A stretch of DNA of 64,000 bases from Bacteroidia bacterium (lineage in GTDB: Bacteria > Bacteroidota > Bacteroidia > Flavobacteriales > Flavobacteriaceae). The stretch lies in contig JAUIEK010000002.1 in NCBI GenBank assembly GCA_030428865.1, positions 186,001-250,000 on the forward strand. The letters run 5' to 3'. Below are positions 55,587 through 64,000 of the stretch, in pieces. A program made the position numbers and the translations under genes. The notes under the pieces were generated by a model. The model was not told the DNA's origin. It was given only the letters and a program-made list of their open reading frames with translations, and made no database searches. Every line of letters starts with the position of its first letter. The stretch's first letter is position 1.

Positions 55587-57236
55587 GTGTATCCAGAAAA
55601 AGAATTAGCACAGATTATTATTTCTGCCTGTGAGTTTTATCAGGTTGAATCAATAGTGATCTCTCCAGGATCGAGAAATGCTCCATTAACAATAGGGTTT
55701 TCTGACCATTCTTCTTTTCAAACTTTTAGTATTGTAGATGAGCGATGTGCTGCTTTTTTTGCTTTAGGTATTGCACAACAAACCCAAAAACCTGTAGCTT
55801 TAGTTTGTACCTCGGGTTCTGCTTTGTTAAACTATTATCCTGCTATTGCAGAAGCCTTTTATAGTCAGATTCCATTAGTTGTTATTTCTGCAGATAGGCC
55901 TAAATACTTAATTGATAAAGGAGATGGTCAAACTATTCGACAAGAAAATGTATTTAAAAACCATATTTTATTTAGTGCCAATCTTTTTGAATCAAATGAG
56001 GTAAAAAACATTGAGTTAATAAGCAAAGCTTTTGAGTTACTTAATAAAGAAAAAGGCCCTATTCATTTAAATGCTCCTTTTGATGAGCCTCTTTATAATC
56101 TAGTAGATAAAGTAAAAACATATAATTTTCCTAAAATAGTTTTACCCCAAACGGAAAATGTAGATTATTTGTCGTTGTCAACAAAATGGAATAAAGCTGC
56201 TAAAAAAATGATTCTACTAGGTGTTCATTATCCAGATAAAAAATTGGAAATTTTACTAGATGAAATAGCGGATGATTCTTCTGTTTTAGTACTAACAGAA
56301 ACAACTTCTAATCTCCATAATCCAAAGTTTGTATATGATATTGACAATTTAATTTTCAATCTTTCAGAGGAAGAATTTCAAGATTTACAACCAGATGTTT
56401 TGCTAACATTTGGAGGACTTATCGTTTCTAAAAAAATTAAAAAGTTTTTACGAAAATATCAACCTAAAGAGCATTGGCATGTTGATGAAACTATAGCTTT
56501 TGACACCTATTTTTCACTAACAAAGCATATAAAGACTGATAGTTGTACATTTTTTCAATCGTTTAAGCTTAGTATAAATAGAGATACAAGAAGTAATTAC
56601 CAGTCAAAATGGACTTTGTATAGAGAGCATACCATAAAAAAACATCAAGAATTTTTAGCGAAAGCACCATATTCAGATTTAACAGTTTTTGAACAAGTTT
56701 TAAAAGCTATTCCAAATTACAATCAAGTACAATTTAGTAATAGTGCCATCATTCGTTATTCACAATTATTTAAACTCAACAAAACACTTACAGTTTTTTG
56801 TAATAGAGGAACAAGTGGCATAGATGGCAGCACAAGCACAGCAATTGGTTCTGCAGTGGCGAGTAAAAATCAAACAACGTTAGTAACAGGCGATTTAAGT
56901 TTTTTTTATGATAGTAATGCATTGTGGAATCAATACATTCCAAAGAGCTTTCGCATCATTTTGATTAATAATGCAGGTGGCGGAATCTTTAAAATTATTC
57001 CAGGACCTAGTACAACTAATTCTCTTGAGTTTTTTACGACGCCTCATAGTTTGACAGCAGAGCATTTGTGTAAAATGTTTAATATAGAATATGTAAAAAC
57101 TAACAATATGAATGAAGTTAAAATTGCTTTGGCGTCATTTTATCAAAATTCTGATAAGCCAAAGTTGTTAGAGATTTTTACCCCTTCAGAAGAAAACGAT
57201 AAAATACTTAAAGAATACATTAATTATTTGAAATAA
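55587..57236 (+). CDS. menD: 2-succinyl-5-enolpyruvyl-6-hydroxy-3-cyclohexene-1-carboxylate synthase
   Basis: ThDP enzyme of menaquinone synthesis. ISPGSRNAPLTIGF at the start, DERCAAFFALGIA (catalytic Glu), LVCTSGSALLNYYPAIAEA, and a C-terminal diphosphate-binding LINNAGGGIFKIIPG. 549 residues. Starts at GTG (55587). Its TAA overlaps the next ATG. Confidence 0.94.
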   Translation: MYPEKELAQIIISACEFYQVESIVISPGSRNAPLTIGFSDHSSFQTFSIVDERCAAFFALGIAQQTQKPVALVCTSGSALLNYYPAIAEAFYSQIPLVVISADRPKYLIDKGDGQTIRQENVFKNHILFSANLFESNEVKNIELISKAFELLNKEKGPIHLNAPFDEPLYNLVDKVKTYNFPKIVLPQTENVDYLSLSTKWNKAAKKMILLGVHYPDKKLEILLDEIADDSSVLVLTETTSNLHNPKFVYDIDNLIFNLSEEEFQDLQPDVLLTFGGLIVSKKIKKFLRKYQPKEHWHVDETIAFDTYFSLTKHIKTDSCTFFQSFKLSINRDTRSNYQSKWTLYREHTIKKHQEFLAKAPYSDLTVFEQVLKAIPNYNQVQFSNSAIIRYSQLFKLNKTLTVFCNRGTSGIDGSTSTAIGSAVASKNQTTLVTGDLSFFYDSNALWNQYIPKSFRIILINNAGGGIFKIIPGPSTTNSLEFFTTPHSLTAEHLCKMFNIEYVKTNNMNEVKIALASFYQNSDKPKLLEIFTPSEENDKILKEYINYLK

Positions 57237-57676
57237 TGGAGTTAGAAATAGGACAACAAGTCAATTTGATAATTGGAGTTAAAACAGCTCTAGGCTATAC
57301 TGTATTAATTGATGAAGAACATGAAGGACTTATTTATAGAAATGAAGTTTTTAGAGAATTAGAAGAAGGAGAAAAAACAATAGGCTATATTAAAAACATT
57401 CGAGAAGATGGGAAAATTGACGTCGCATTACAACCGCAAGGATATAGAAATACAATAAAATCTGATGTAGATAAAATATTAGCAAGACTTAAGGAAAATA
57501 AAGGAGTGTTGCTAATTACAGACAAGAGTTCTCCAGAAGCAATAAAATTTCATTTGCAAATGAGCAAAAAGTCATTTAAACGCGCTATAGGAAACCTTTA
57601 TAAAGAAAATAAAATTCTAATTTTAGAAGATAGAATTGAATTAAAGCCAGATAAAAATACTAGTAAAAAAAGCTAA
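57236..57676 (+). CDS. S1-domain / winged-helix protein (short CvfB-like)
   Basis: 146 residues. N-terminal S1-type OB fold (GQQVNLIIGVKTALGYTVLI, EGLIYRNEVF, GYIKNIREDGKIDVALQP) followed by a winged-helix part (LLITDKSSPEAIKFHLQMSK, SFKRAIGNLYKENKIL). This is the last half of the CvfB RNA-binding family, here half its usual size. Start overlaps the menD stop, so it is coupled to menaquinone synthesis genes. RNA target unknown. Confidence 0.75.
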   Translation: MELEIGQQVNLIIGVKTALGYTVLIDEEHEGLIYRNEVFRELEEGEKTIGYIKNIREDGKIDVALQPQGYRNTIKSDVDKILARLKENKGVLLITDKSSPEAIKFHLQMSKKSFKRAIGNLYKENKILILEDRIELKPDKNTSKKS

Positions 57677-57688
57677 AAAAGAAACTCT

Positions 57689-57696
57689 TACTTTTG
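57689..57696 (+). promoter_or_regulatory. Probable -7 element for menB
   Basis: TACTTTTG fits TAnnTTTG, 29 bp before the menB ATG at 57726. The GTG in this element (57696) also opens the menB frame, but its location in the promoter argues against it being the start. Confidence 0.5.
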
Positions 57697-57725
57697 TGAG
57701 TGTTTATCAAAACACAAAATATAGC

Positions 57726-58565
57726 ATGGAAAAAATAAATTGGAAAGTTGCTAAAGAGTATGAAGATATAACATACAAAAAATGTAATGGAGTAGCTAGA
57801 ATTGCCTTTAATAGACCGAATGTTAGAAATGCTTTTCGACCTAAAACCACCTCTGAATTATATGATGCTTTTTATGATGCTAATGAAGATACATCAATAG
57901 GAGTTGTTTTATTATCAGCAGAAGGACCTTCTACAAAAGATGGTGGTTGGAGTTTCTGTTCAGGTGGAGATCAAAAAGCTAGAGGACATCAAGGATATGT
58001 AGGAGAAGATGGCTATCATAGGCTTAATATTTTAGAAGTACAAAGACTTATCCGTTTTATGCCAAAAGCAGTTATTGCTGTTGTTCCTGGTTGGGCTGTT
58101 GGTGGCGGACATAGTTTACATGTAGTTTGTGACTTAACGTTGGCAAGTAAAGAACATGCCATTTTTAAACAAACAGATGCAGATGTAACATCGTTTGATG
58201 GAGGCTATGGTTCTGCTTATTTAGCAAAAATGGTAGGGCAAAAAAAAGCAAGAGAAATTTTCTTTTTGGGAAGAAATTACTCAGCTCAAGAAGCGTTTGA
58301 AATGGGAATGGTTAATGCCGTTATTCCTCATAATGAGTTAGAAGATACAGCTTATGAGTGGGCGCAAGAAATTTTAGCTAAATCACCTACCTCTATTAAA
58401 ATGTTGAAGTTTGCTATGAATTTAACGGATGATGGAATGGTCGGTCAGCAAGTTTTTGCAGGCGAGGCAACTCGTTTGGCTTACATGACGGATGAAGCCA
58501 AAGAAGGACGCGATGCTTTTTTAGAAAAGCGCAAACCCAATTTTGAGAAAAAATGGATACCTTAA
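57726..58565 (+). CDS. menB: 1,4-dihydroxy-2-naphthoyl-CoA synthase
   Basis: Crotonase-fold enzyme of menaquinone synthesis. About 279 residues: RIAFNRPNVRNAFRPKT, SFCSGGDQKARG (oxyanion hole and MenB signature), GWAVGGGHSLHVVCDL, TDADVTSFDGGYGSAYLAKM. ATG at 57726 gives the family start MEKINWKVAKEYEDI; the frame extends to a GTG at 57696. Confidence 0.95.
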   Translation: MEKINWKVAKEYEDITYKKCNGVARIAFNRPNVRNAFRPKTTSELYDAFYDANEDTSIGVVLLSAEGPSTKDGGWSFCSGGDQKARGHQGYVGEDGYHRLNILEVQRLIRFMPKAVIAVVPGWAVGGGHSLHVVCDLTLASKEHAIFKQTDADVTSFDGGYGSAYLAKMVGQKKAREIFFLGRNYSAQEAFEMGMVNAVIPHNELEDTAYEWAQEILAKSPTSIKMLKFAMNLTDDGMVGQQVFAGEATRLAYMTDEAKEGRDAFLEKRKPNFEKKWIP

Positions 58566-58572
58566 TTTATCT

Positions 58573-59181
58573 ATGAAAATAATTTGTATTGGCCGTAATT
58601 ACGCAAAACATATAGAAGAATTGGCTAATGAAAAACCAGAAGAACCTGTGGTTTTTTTAAAGCCAGATTCAGCTATTCTACCAAAGAACAATCCTTTTTT
58701 TATTCCGTCTTTTTCAGAAGACGTTCATTATGAAGTAGAGGTTTTAGTAAAAATCAACAAAGTAGGAAAACACATAGCAACACGATTTGCACATAAGTAT
58801 TATGATGAAATTGGTTTAGGAATTGACTTTACTGCGAGAGATGTTCAAGCAAGATGTAAAGAGAAAGGTTTGCCTTGGGAAAAAGCAAAAGCGTTTGATG
58901 GTAGCGCAATTATAGGTGATTTTTTTCCAAAAACAGATTTTGATTTAGAAAACTTATCGTTTCAGCTTTTAAAAAATGATTCAGTTGTACAAGATGGAAA
59001 TACATCTAATATGTTGTGGAAAATTGATGAGTTGGTTAGTTATGTTTCACAGTATTTTACTCTTAAAAAAGGAGATATTATTTTTACAGGAACTCCTGAT
59101 GGAGTAGGAAAAGTAAAAGAAAATGATGTGTTAGTTGGTACAATAGAGGCTAAGGAATCTTTTCAAATTCGTGTAAAATAA
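58573..59181 (+). CDS. Fumarylacetoacetate hydrolase family protein
   Basis: 202 residues. MKIICIGRNYAKHIEELANE, FLKPDSAILP, HYEVEVLVKI (metal Glu), IGLGIDFTARDVQARCKEKG and ITGTPDGVGKV form the FAH fold (here FTGTPDGVGKV). Cleaves or decarboxylates keto acids; acylpyruvase-like size. The frame opens at 58543 inside menB, but the ATG at 58573 is the family start. Overlaps cinA by one base. Confidence 0.88.
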   Translation: MKIICIGRNYAKHIEELANEKPEEPVVFLKPDSAILPKNNPFFIPSFSEDVHYEVEVLVKINKVGKHIATRFAHKYYDEIGLGIDFTARDVQARCKEKGLPWEKAKAFDGSAIIGDFFPKTDFDLENLSFQLLKNDSVVQDGNTSNMLWKIDELVSYVSQYFTLKKGDIIFTGTPDGVGKVKENDVLVGTIEAKESFQIRVK

Positions 59182-60431
59182 TGAATGCAGAGATTATAAC
59201 AATTGGAGATGAAATTCTGATAGGACAAATTGTAGATACCAACTCACAATGGATAGCAACAGAACTGAATAAAATAGGAGTTTCTATTTACCAAATTTCT
59301 TCAATTCAAGATGATCGTGAACATATTTTAAATGCACTAAAAGAAGCAGAAAACAGAGCAGATATTGTTTTAATTACAGGTGGTTTAGGTCCTACAAAAG
59401 ATGATATTACTAAAAAAACAATAGCAGAGTATTTCAATGATTCAGAAATAGTTGAATATCCAAATGTAATTCAGCATATTAAAGAATTATTTCAAAAAAA
59501 TAATATTCCCTTTACCAAAGTTCAAGAATATCAAGCTCAACTGCCTTCAAAGGCAACTTTATTGGTGAATGATTTTGGTACAGCTCCAGGAATGTGGTTT
59601 TATGAAAGTGATACAGTTTTTGTTTCTATGCCAGGTGTTCCTTACGAAATGAAAGGGTTGATGATTCATGAAGTTATTCCTAGAATTCAGAAACAATTTA
59701 AACTTCCTTATATCATACATAAAACAATTATGACTTATGGAATGGGAGAAAGTATGATTTCAGATAAAATTGCTAATTGGGAAAGTAGTTTACCAAACTT
59801 TATTAAGTTAGCCTATTTACCTTCTTACGGTCGTGTTCGTCTAAGATTATCAGCAAGAGGGATTAATAGAGAATTATTAGAAAACACATTAGAAAAAGAA
59901 CTGAAAATAGTAAGAAACTTACTTTCAGATATTATAACAGGAGAAGATAATGGCTTATTAATCGAAGAATATGTAGGAAATCTGTTGAGAAAACAGCAAA
60001 AAACAATAGCAACTGCAGAAAGCATAACAGGAGGCAAAATTGCTGCAACTATTGTTTCTATTTCTGGAGCGTCAGAATATTTTAAAGGAAGTTTAGTTGC
60101 TTATACATCAGAGATTAAGCAATCATTAATTGGAGTTTCAAAAGAAACAATTGAACAATTTTCGGTAGTAAGTAAAGAAGTAACTGAAGAAATGGCGCAA
60201 AAGACCTGTGAAAAACTTCAGACAGATTACGCAATTGCTGTTACAGGAAATGCAGGGCCAACAACTGATGAAACTGATAAATCTGTAGGAATTGTATATA
60301 TAGCAATTGCAAATCAAGAAGAAGTTATTTGTAGAGAATATGATTTTGGTCAACCAAGAGAGAAAGTAATTAATCGTACTGTAACCAAATCATTGCAAAT
60401 GTTGCAAGAGCTTTTGATTAAAAATACATAA
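59181..60431 (+). CDS. cinA: CinA family protein
   Basis: 416 residues, MoaB-like N-terminal domain (AEIITIGDEILIGQIVDTNS, LITGGLGPTKDDIT, VSMPGVPYEMKGLM) and a C-terminal CinA domain (TIATAESITGGKIAATIV, AVTGNAGPTTDE). In other bacteria the protein is an ADP-ribose/NMN hydrolase of NAD salvage. Coupled to the FAH gene. Confidence 0.93.
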   Translation: MNAEIITIGDEILIGQIVDTNSQWIATELNKIGVSIYQISSIQDDREHILNALKEAENRADIVLITGGLGPTKDDITKKTIAEYFNDSEIVEYPNVIQHIKELFQKNNIPFTKVQEYQAQLPSKATLLVNDFGTAPGMWFYESDTVFVSMPGVPYEMKGLMIHEVIPRIQKQFKLPYIIHKTIMTYGMGESMISDKIANWESSLPNFIKLAYLPSYGRVRLRLSARGINRELLENTLEKELKIVRNLLSDIITGEDNGLLIEEYVGNLLRKQQKTIATAESITGGKIAATIVSISGASEYFKGSLVAYTSEIKQSLIGVSKETIEQFSVVSKEVTEEMAQKTCEKLQTDYAIAVTGNAGPTTDETDKSVGIVYIAIANQEEVICREYDFGQPREKVINRTVTKSLQMLQELLIKNT

Positions 60432-60438
60432 TTATGTT

Positions 60439-60468
60439 TTGTAGATGAACGAAAAATATGTAAATTTG
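60439..60468 (+). promoter_or_regulatory. Promoter of the rpmB-rpmG-DUF4295 operon
   Basis: TTG (60439-60441), 19 nt, TAAATTTG (60461-60468), a full consensus match. Expected start near 60473, giving a leader of about 38 nt. Confidence 0.75.
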
Positions 60469-60510
60469 CACCTCGTTTAAAGATAACACTAAACTAAAAT
60501 TGTCAAGAAG

Positions 60511-60750
60511 ATGTCTAGAGTTTGTGAGCTAACAGGAAAAAAAGCAATGGTAGGAAACAATGTTTCTCACGCCATGAATAAGACAAAAAGAAAATTTAAC
60601 GCTAATCTAATGACAAAGCGTTTTTATATTCCAGAAGAAGATAAATGGATCACTTTAAAAGTATCTGCTTCTGCATTAAAGAATATTAACAAGAAAGGAA
60701 TTTCTGCTGTTATCAAAGAAGCGAGAGAAAAAGGATATTTAAAAAAATAA
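60511..60750 (+). CDS. rpmB: 50S ribosomal protein L28
   Basis: 79 residues starting [20 protein letters not shown], with [19 protein letters not shown], the bL28 signature. No second cysteine pair, so the zinc-free form. Confidence 0.96.
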   Translation: MSRVCELTGKKAMVGNNVSHAMNKTKRKFNANLMTKRFYIPEEDKWITLKVSASALKNINKKGISAVIKEAREKGYLKK

Positions 60751-60779
60751 TTTCCATCTAGAGATAAAACGATAGAGCA

Positions 60780-60962
60780 ATGGCAAAAAAAGGAAATAGA
60801 GTTCAGGTAATTTTGGAGTGTACAGAGCACAAAGCTACTGGTATGCCAGGAACTTCTAGATATATCACAACTAAGAATAAGAAAAACACTCCAGATAGAA
60901 TTGAGTTAAAAAAGTTTAACCCAGTTCTAAAGAAAATGACAGTTCATAAAGAAATAAAATAA
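60780..60962 (+). CDS. rpmG: 50S ribosomal protein L33
   Basis: 60 residues: [20 protein letters not shown], then [20 protein letters not shown] and a [16 protein letters not shown] end. bL33 of the form lacking the two CxxC zinc motifs. 29 bp after rpmB, 7 bp before the DUF4295 gene. Confidence 0.95.
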   Translation: MAKKGNRVQVILECTEHKATGMPGTSRYITTKNKKNTPDRIELKKFNPVLKKMTVHKEIK

Positions 60963-60969
60963 TAGAATC

Positions 60970-61122
60970 ATGGCAAAGAAATCAGTAGCATCATTACAGA
61001 CAGGTTCTAAAAGATTAAGTAAAGCAATTAAAATGGTAAAATCTCCAAAAACAGGAGCGTACACATTTGTTGAAGCTATTATGGATCCTAGTAAAGTAAA
61101 CGAATTTTTAGCTCAAAAATAA
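60970..61122 (+). CDS. DUF4295 protein, probable ribosomal protein of Bacteroidetes
   Basis: 50 residues, begins MAKKSVASLQTGSKRLSKAI with MVKSPKTGAYTFVEAIMDPS later, a basic small protein matching DUF4295. It always follows rpmB-rpmG in Bacteroidetes. From memory, a Flavobacterium ribosome structure places such a protein in the large subunit (called bL38); I cannot verify this here. Too short for length-based gene lists. Confidence 0.85.
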   Translation: MAKKSVASLQTGSKRLSKAIKMVKSPKTGAYTFVEAIMDPSKVNEFLAQK

Positions 61123-61144
61123 GTTTTACTTTTACACAATATAC

Positions 61145-61176
61145 AAAGCTACTTTTCAAACAAAGTAGCTTTTTTT
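61145..61176 (+). terminator. Terminator after the ribosomal protein operon
   Basis: AAAGCTACTTT / AAAGTAGCTTT, an 11-bp stem with a 6-nt loop and a T run, 22 bp after the DUF4295 stop. Confidence 0.9.
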
Positions 61177-61191
61177 ATGGCTTTATTTCCC

Positions 61192-61199
61192 TAATTTTG
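61192..61199 (+). promoter_or_regulatory. Probable -7 element for ftsY
   Basis: TAATTTTG fits TAnnTTTG, 25 bp before the ftsY ATG and right after the upstream terminator. No TTG at the -33 distance. Confidence 0.45.
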
Positions 61200-61224
61200 A
61201 AGTACTTTATTTACAGATTATAAG

Positions 61225-62178
61225 ATGAGCTTTTTAAAAAATATATTCTCAAAAGAAAAAAAAGAAACACTAGATAAAGGATTAGAAAAATCAAAAACAA
61301 GTTTTTTCAATAAGTTATCAAAGGCCGTTGCAGGTAAATCAAAAGTAGACGATGATGTACTAGATAATTTAGAAGAAATTTTAGTTTCCTCTGATGTAGG
61401 CGTAAATACAACATTAAAAATTATTGAAAGAATAGAAGAAAGAGTTGCTAAAGATAAATATTTGGGTACAGAAGAGCTGAACCAAATTTTGCGAGAAGAA
61501 ATTGCAGGATTACTTTCTGAAACCAATATAGGAGAAGAAACAGATTTTGTAATACCATCAAATAAAAAACCATATGTTTTAATGGTTGTTGGAGTAAATG
61601 GTGTTGGTAAAACAACAACTATAGGAAAGTTAGCAGCTCAATTTAAAAAGAAAGGCTTAAAAGTAGTTTTAGGAGCAGCAGATACGTTTAGAGCAGCAGC
61701 AATTGATCAATTACAGGTTTGGGCAGATAGAACACAAGTTCCTATTGTTAGGCAAGAAATGGGATCTGATCCTGCATCTGTGGCGTTTGATACTTTAAAA
61801 TCCGCAGCTTCTCAAAATGCAGATGTGGTAATTATTGATACGGCAGGACGTTTACACAACAAAGTAAATTTAATGAACGAGCTAACTAAAATAAAGCGTG
61901 TGATGCAAAAAGTAGTAGAAGATGCTCCGCATGATGTATTGTTGGTATTAGATGGCTCTACAGGGCAAAACGCTTTTGAGCAAGCCAAACAATTTACAAA
62001 AGCAACAGAAGTTACATCTTTGACTGTTACCAAGTTAGATGGTACTGCAAAAGGAGGAGTGGTTATTGGAATATCCGATCAATTTCAAATTCCTGTAAAG
62101 TACATAGGAGTAGGAGAAGGGATAGATGACTTACAAGTGTTTAACAAACACGAATTTGTAGATAGTTTTTTTAAATGA
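61225..62178 (+). CDS. ftsY: Signal recognition particle receptor FtsY
   Basis: SRP-receptor GTPase, 317 residues: N-domain, then G1 GVNGVGKTTTIGKLAAQFKK, DTFRAAAIDQL, DTAGRLHNK, TKLDGTAKGG, and GVGEGIDDLQVF at the end. It lacks the long acidic A-domain of E. coli FtsY. Works with the SRP RNA at 53814 and Ffh to target membrane proteins, also to YidC (18168). Confidence 0.96.
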   Translation: MSFLKNIFSKEKKETLDKGLEKSKTSFFNKLSKAVAGKSKVDDDVLDNLEEILVSSDVGVNTTLKIIERIEERVAKDKYLGTEELNQILREEIAGLLSETNIGEETDFVIPSNKKPYVLMVVGVNGVGKTTTIGKLAAQFKKKGLKVVLGAADTFRAAAIDQLQVWADRTQVPIVRQEMGSDPASVAFDTLKSAASQNADVVIIDTAGRLHNKVNLMNELTKIKRVMQKVVEDAPHDVLLVLDGSTGQNAFEQAKQFTKATEVTSLTVTKLDGTAKGGVVIGISDQFQIPVKYIGVGEGIDDLQVFNKHEFVDSFFK

Positions 62179-62194
62179 TTAGAAATTTATTGCT

Positions 62195-63025
62195 ATGAAT
62201 TTTTCTAAAAGATACGGTTATAAGGAAATAAGATCACTATTTCAAAAAGAGGAATTAGATTATGAAACTAGAGTAAAGCTTTGGAACATTTTTTACAAAT
62301 ATGTTTTAAGAAATGATTCTTTTCATGATGATGTAAAAAACTTTCGAGAAAAGTATTGGATTGATTTTTCAAATGAAAAAATTAGTGAAATGCCCCACTC
62401 TAGTTATGATATTACTAAACATATTGAGGAAAGTATCTTTGAGCGTTATAGAAGATGGTGGTTAGTGTTTGATTTAATAGAATTTTCACTTGTAAATTCT
62501 ATCTTTCAAGGTTCAGATTATAATGATTATAAATTTAATATAAATGAAATTTTAAAAGCTGAATTAACAGTCTATAGAATTGTAGATAATCAAGTGGTAG
62601 AGATATCTGATGATATAGAAATTGAATCACTTGAAAATGCATTAAACACAGATGATCAAAAAAATAGCCTAGATGTTAAGCATTTAAAAGAGTCATTAAA
62701 ATTATTGTCAAATAGAGAAAACCCTGATTACAGAAATTCAATTAAAGAATCAATTTCAGCTATAGAGTCTATTTGTAGAAATATTACAGGTGAGAATACT
62801 TTAGGTAAGGCAATTAAAAAATTAGAAAAATCAGGAATCGAAATTCATCAACAATTAAAAAACGCGCTTGAGAAACTTTATTTATACACTAATGATAAGG
62901 AAACTGGAATTCGTCATGCATTGATTGAAGATGGATATTCTCCGGATTTTGATGAAGCGAAATTCATGTTGGTTACATGTTCAGCTTTTATTAATTATCT
63001 AAAATCAAAGCATTATACCCCATAG
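62195..63025 (+). CDS. AbiJ-like abortive-infection protein
   Basis: 276 residues. N-terminus FSKRYGYKEIRSLFQKEELD and ETRVKLWNIFYKYVL match the AbiJ NTD4 pattern (FSxRxGYxxxR and xRxxLWN). The C-terminus (ALEKLYLYTNDKETGIRHAL, then DFDEAKFMLVTCSAFINYL) matches the HEPN-like end of those proteins. AbiJ-type proteins are anti-phage abortive infection factors. It sits 16 bp after ftsY and 3 bp before rimO, genes that are usual direct neighbours in this group. Recognised from memory, not a search. Confidence 0.72.
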   Translation: MNFSKRYGYKEIRSLFQKEELDYETRVKLWNIFYKYVLRNDSFHDDVKNFREKYWIDFSNEKISEMPHSSYDITKHIEESIFERYRRWWLVFDLIEFSLVNSIFQGSDYNDYKFNINEILKAELTVYRIVDNQVVEISDDIEIESLENALNTDDQKNSLDVKHLKESLKLLSNRENPDYRNSIKESISAIESICRNITGENTLGKAIKKLEKSGIEIHQQLKNALEKLYLYTNDKETGIRHALIEDGYSPDFDEAKFMLVTCSAFINYLKSKHYTP

Positions 63026-63028
63026 TTT

Positions 63029-64000
63029 ATGCGTACAAAATCAGTCAAGCAAAATAAAATTAACGTTGTTACATTGGGTTGTTCTAAGAATATTTATGAC
63101 TCAGAGGTTTTAATGGGGCAATTGGAAGCTAATGGAAAACAAGTTGTTCATGAAGATGAAAATGATGAGGGAAATATTGTGGTTATTAATACTTGTGGTT
63201 TTATAGGAAAAGCCAAGGAAGAAAGTGTAGATACTATTTTACATTATGTAGCTAAAAAAGAAGTTGGAGAGGTAGATAAAGTTTTTGTTACAGGTTGTTT
63301 GAGTGAACGTTATAAGCCTGATTTAGAAAAAGAAATAACAGATGTAGATCAGTACTTCGGCACACACGATTTGCCAAATTTGCTAAAAGTTTTGGAGGCA
63401 GATTATAAACATGAACTAATAGGTGAACGATTAACCACTACACCAAAACATTACGCGTATTTAAAAATTGCAGAAGGCTGTGATAGACCGTGTTCCTTTT
63501 GTGCAATTCCTTTAATGAGAGGAAAGCATAAATCAACACCAATAGAAAATCTTGTTAAAGAAGCAGAAAAACTAGCTTCCAATGGAATAAAAGAACTCAT
63601 TTTAATTGCGCAGGATTTAACATATTACGGATTAGATTTATATAAGAAAAGAGCTTTAGCAAACCTATTAAAGGAGCTTACTAAAGTTGAAGGAATTGAA
63701 TGGATTCGCTTACATTATGCTTTTCCAACAGGTTTTCCTGTAGACGTATTGGATGTGATAAAAAACGAACCGAAAGTTTGTAATTATATAGATATTCCAT
63801 TACAGCACATCAATACAGAGGTTTTAAAATCGATGAAGCGCGGAACTACTTATGAAAAAACAACAGCTTTACTTAAAAAGTTTAGAGAAATAGTTCCTGA
63901 TATGGCTATTCGTACAACGCTGATCGTAGGATATCCTGGAGAAACAGAAGAGCAGTTTCAAGAGCTGAAAGATTGGGTTGCGAAAATGCGTTTTGAACGT
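63029..64000 (+). CDS. rimO: Ribosomal protein S12 methylthiotransferase RimO (3' end beyond window)
   Basis: 324 codons to the window edge. Radical-SAM enzyme: UPF0004 domain with NVVTLGCSKNIYDSEVLMGQ and NTCGFIGKAKEES; [4Fe-4S] site GCDRPCSFCAIPLMRGKHKS; ELILIAQDLTYYGLDLY; DIPLQHIN and RTTLIVGYPGETEEQF. Thiomethylates an aspartate of ribosomal protein S12. Open to the last base. Confidence 0.94.
   Translation, partial: MRTKSVKQNKINVVTLGCSKNIYDSEVLMGQLEANGKQVVHEDENDEGNIVVINTCGFIGKAKEESVDTILHYVAKKEVGEVDKVFVTGCLSERYKPDLEKEITDVDQYFGTHDLPNLLKVLEADYKHELIGERLTTTPKHYAYLKIAEGCDRPCSFCAIPLMRGKHKSTPIENLVKEAEKLASNGIKELILIAQDLTYYGLDLYKKRALANLLKELTKVEGIEWIRLHYAFPTGFPVDVLDVIKNEPKVCNYIDIPLQHINTEVLKSMKRGTTYEKTTALLKKFREIVPDMAIRTTLIVGYPGETEEQFQELKDWVAKMRFER

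Overview
The window is a low-GC chromosome segment from a member of the Bacteroidota, most likely the family Flavobacteriaceae. The evidence is the gene content (Bacteroidetes-type RNA polymerase omega, DUF4835/PorD, DUF4295, DUF5606, a short 950-residue CarB, GlmU-family protein, GIN/DUF4097 proteins), the near absence of Shine-Dalgarno sites, and promoters of the Bacteroidetes type (TTG, a 19-20 nt spacer, TAnnTTTG) in front of pyrG, rpmH, the SRP RNA and rpmB. I see no rRNA, tRNA, CRISPR array, insertion sequence or prophage.

Layout. 1-6.4 kb: housekeeping operon bamD (partial)-rpoZ-coaBC-porD-like-recN, then fabI and a membrane glycosyltransferase. 6.5-17.3 kb: a carbohydrate locus with GH2 beta-mannosidase, CutC, GH20 hexosaminidase, GH92 alpha-mannosidase, glycosylasparaginase and a sugar MFS permease. 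Together these enzymes cover the stepwise dismantling of N-linked glycans down to the GlcNAc-Asn bond and uptake of the sugar. 17.6-26.3 kb: a small lipoprotein, yidC, pyrG, rpmH, carB and a GlmU-family gene. 26.4-29.3 kb: an ECF sigma / anti-sigma operon with two secreted repetitive beta-rich proteins. 29.6-32.0 kb: lon.

32.1-39.2 kb is an accessory island, all on the minus strand, and the most unusual part of the window. Two tandem secreted transglutaminase-like proteins lead into a short secreted RHS-core protein with a variable C-terminus. A train of six small lipoprotein genes and one secreted small protein follows. Decayed C-terminal tails, two of them ending in the same residues as the RHS protein, sit directly upstream of several of the lipoprotein genes, and the lipoprotein leader sequences are duplicated and shuffled. 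This is the architecture of a polymorphic toxin locus with displaced orphan toxin-tip/immunity modules, in an unusual 'mini-RHS' form.

39.4-42.7 kb: ruvX-def-DUF5606-mazG-glycosyltransferase operon. 42.8-53.1 kb: dapD, then a mixed set of glycosyltransferases, a methyltransferase, the CCA-adding enzyme, an MsbA-type exporter, a phosphohexomutase and a dolichol-phosphate-mannose-synthase-like enzyme, suggesting cell-surface glycan building. 53.1-64 kb: DUF4199 gene, SRP RNA, an SDR, a transaldolase, menaquinone genes menD/menB with a small S1-winged-helix protein between them, an FAH-family hydrolase, cinA, rpmB-rpmG-DUF4295, ftsY, an AbiJ-like abortive-infection gene wedged between ftsY and rimO, and the start of rimO running off the window.
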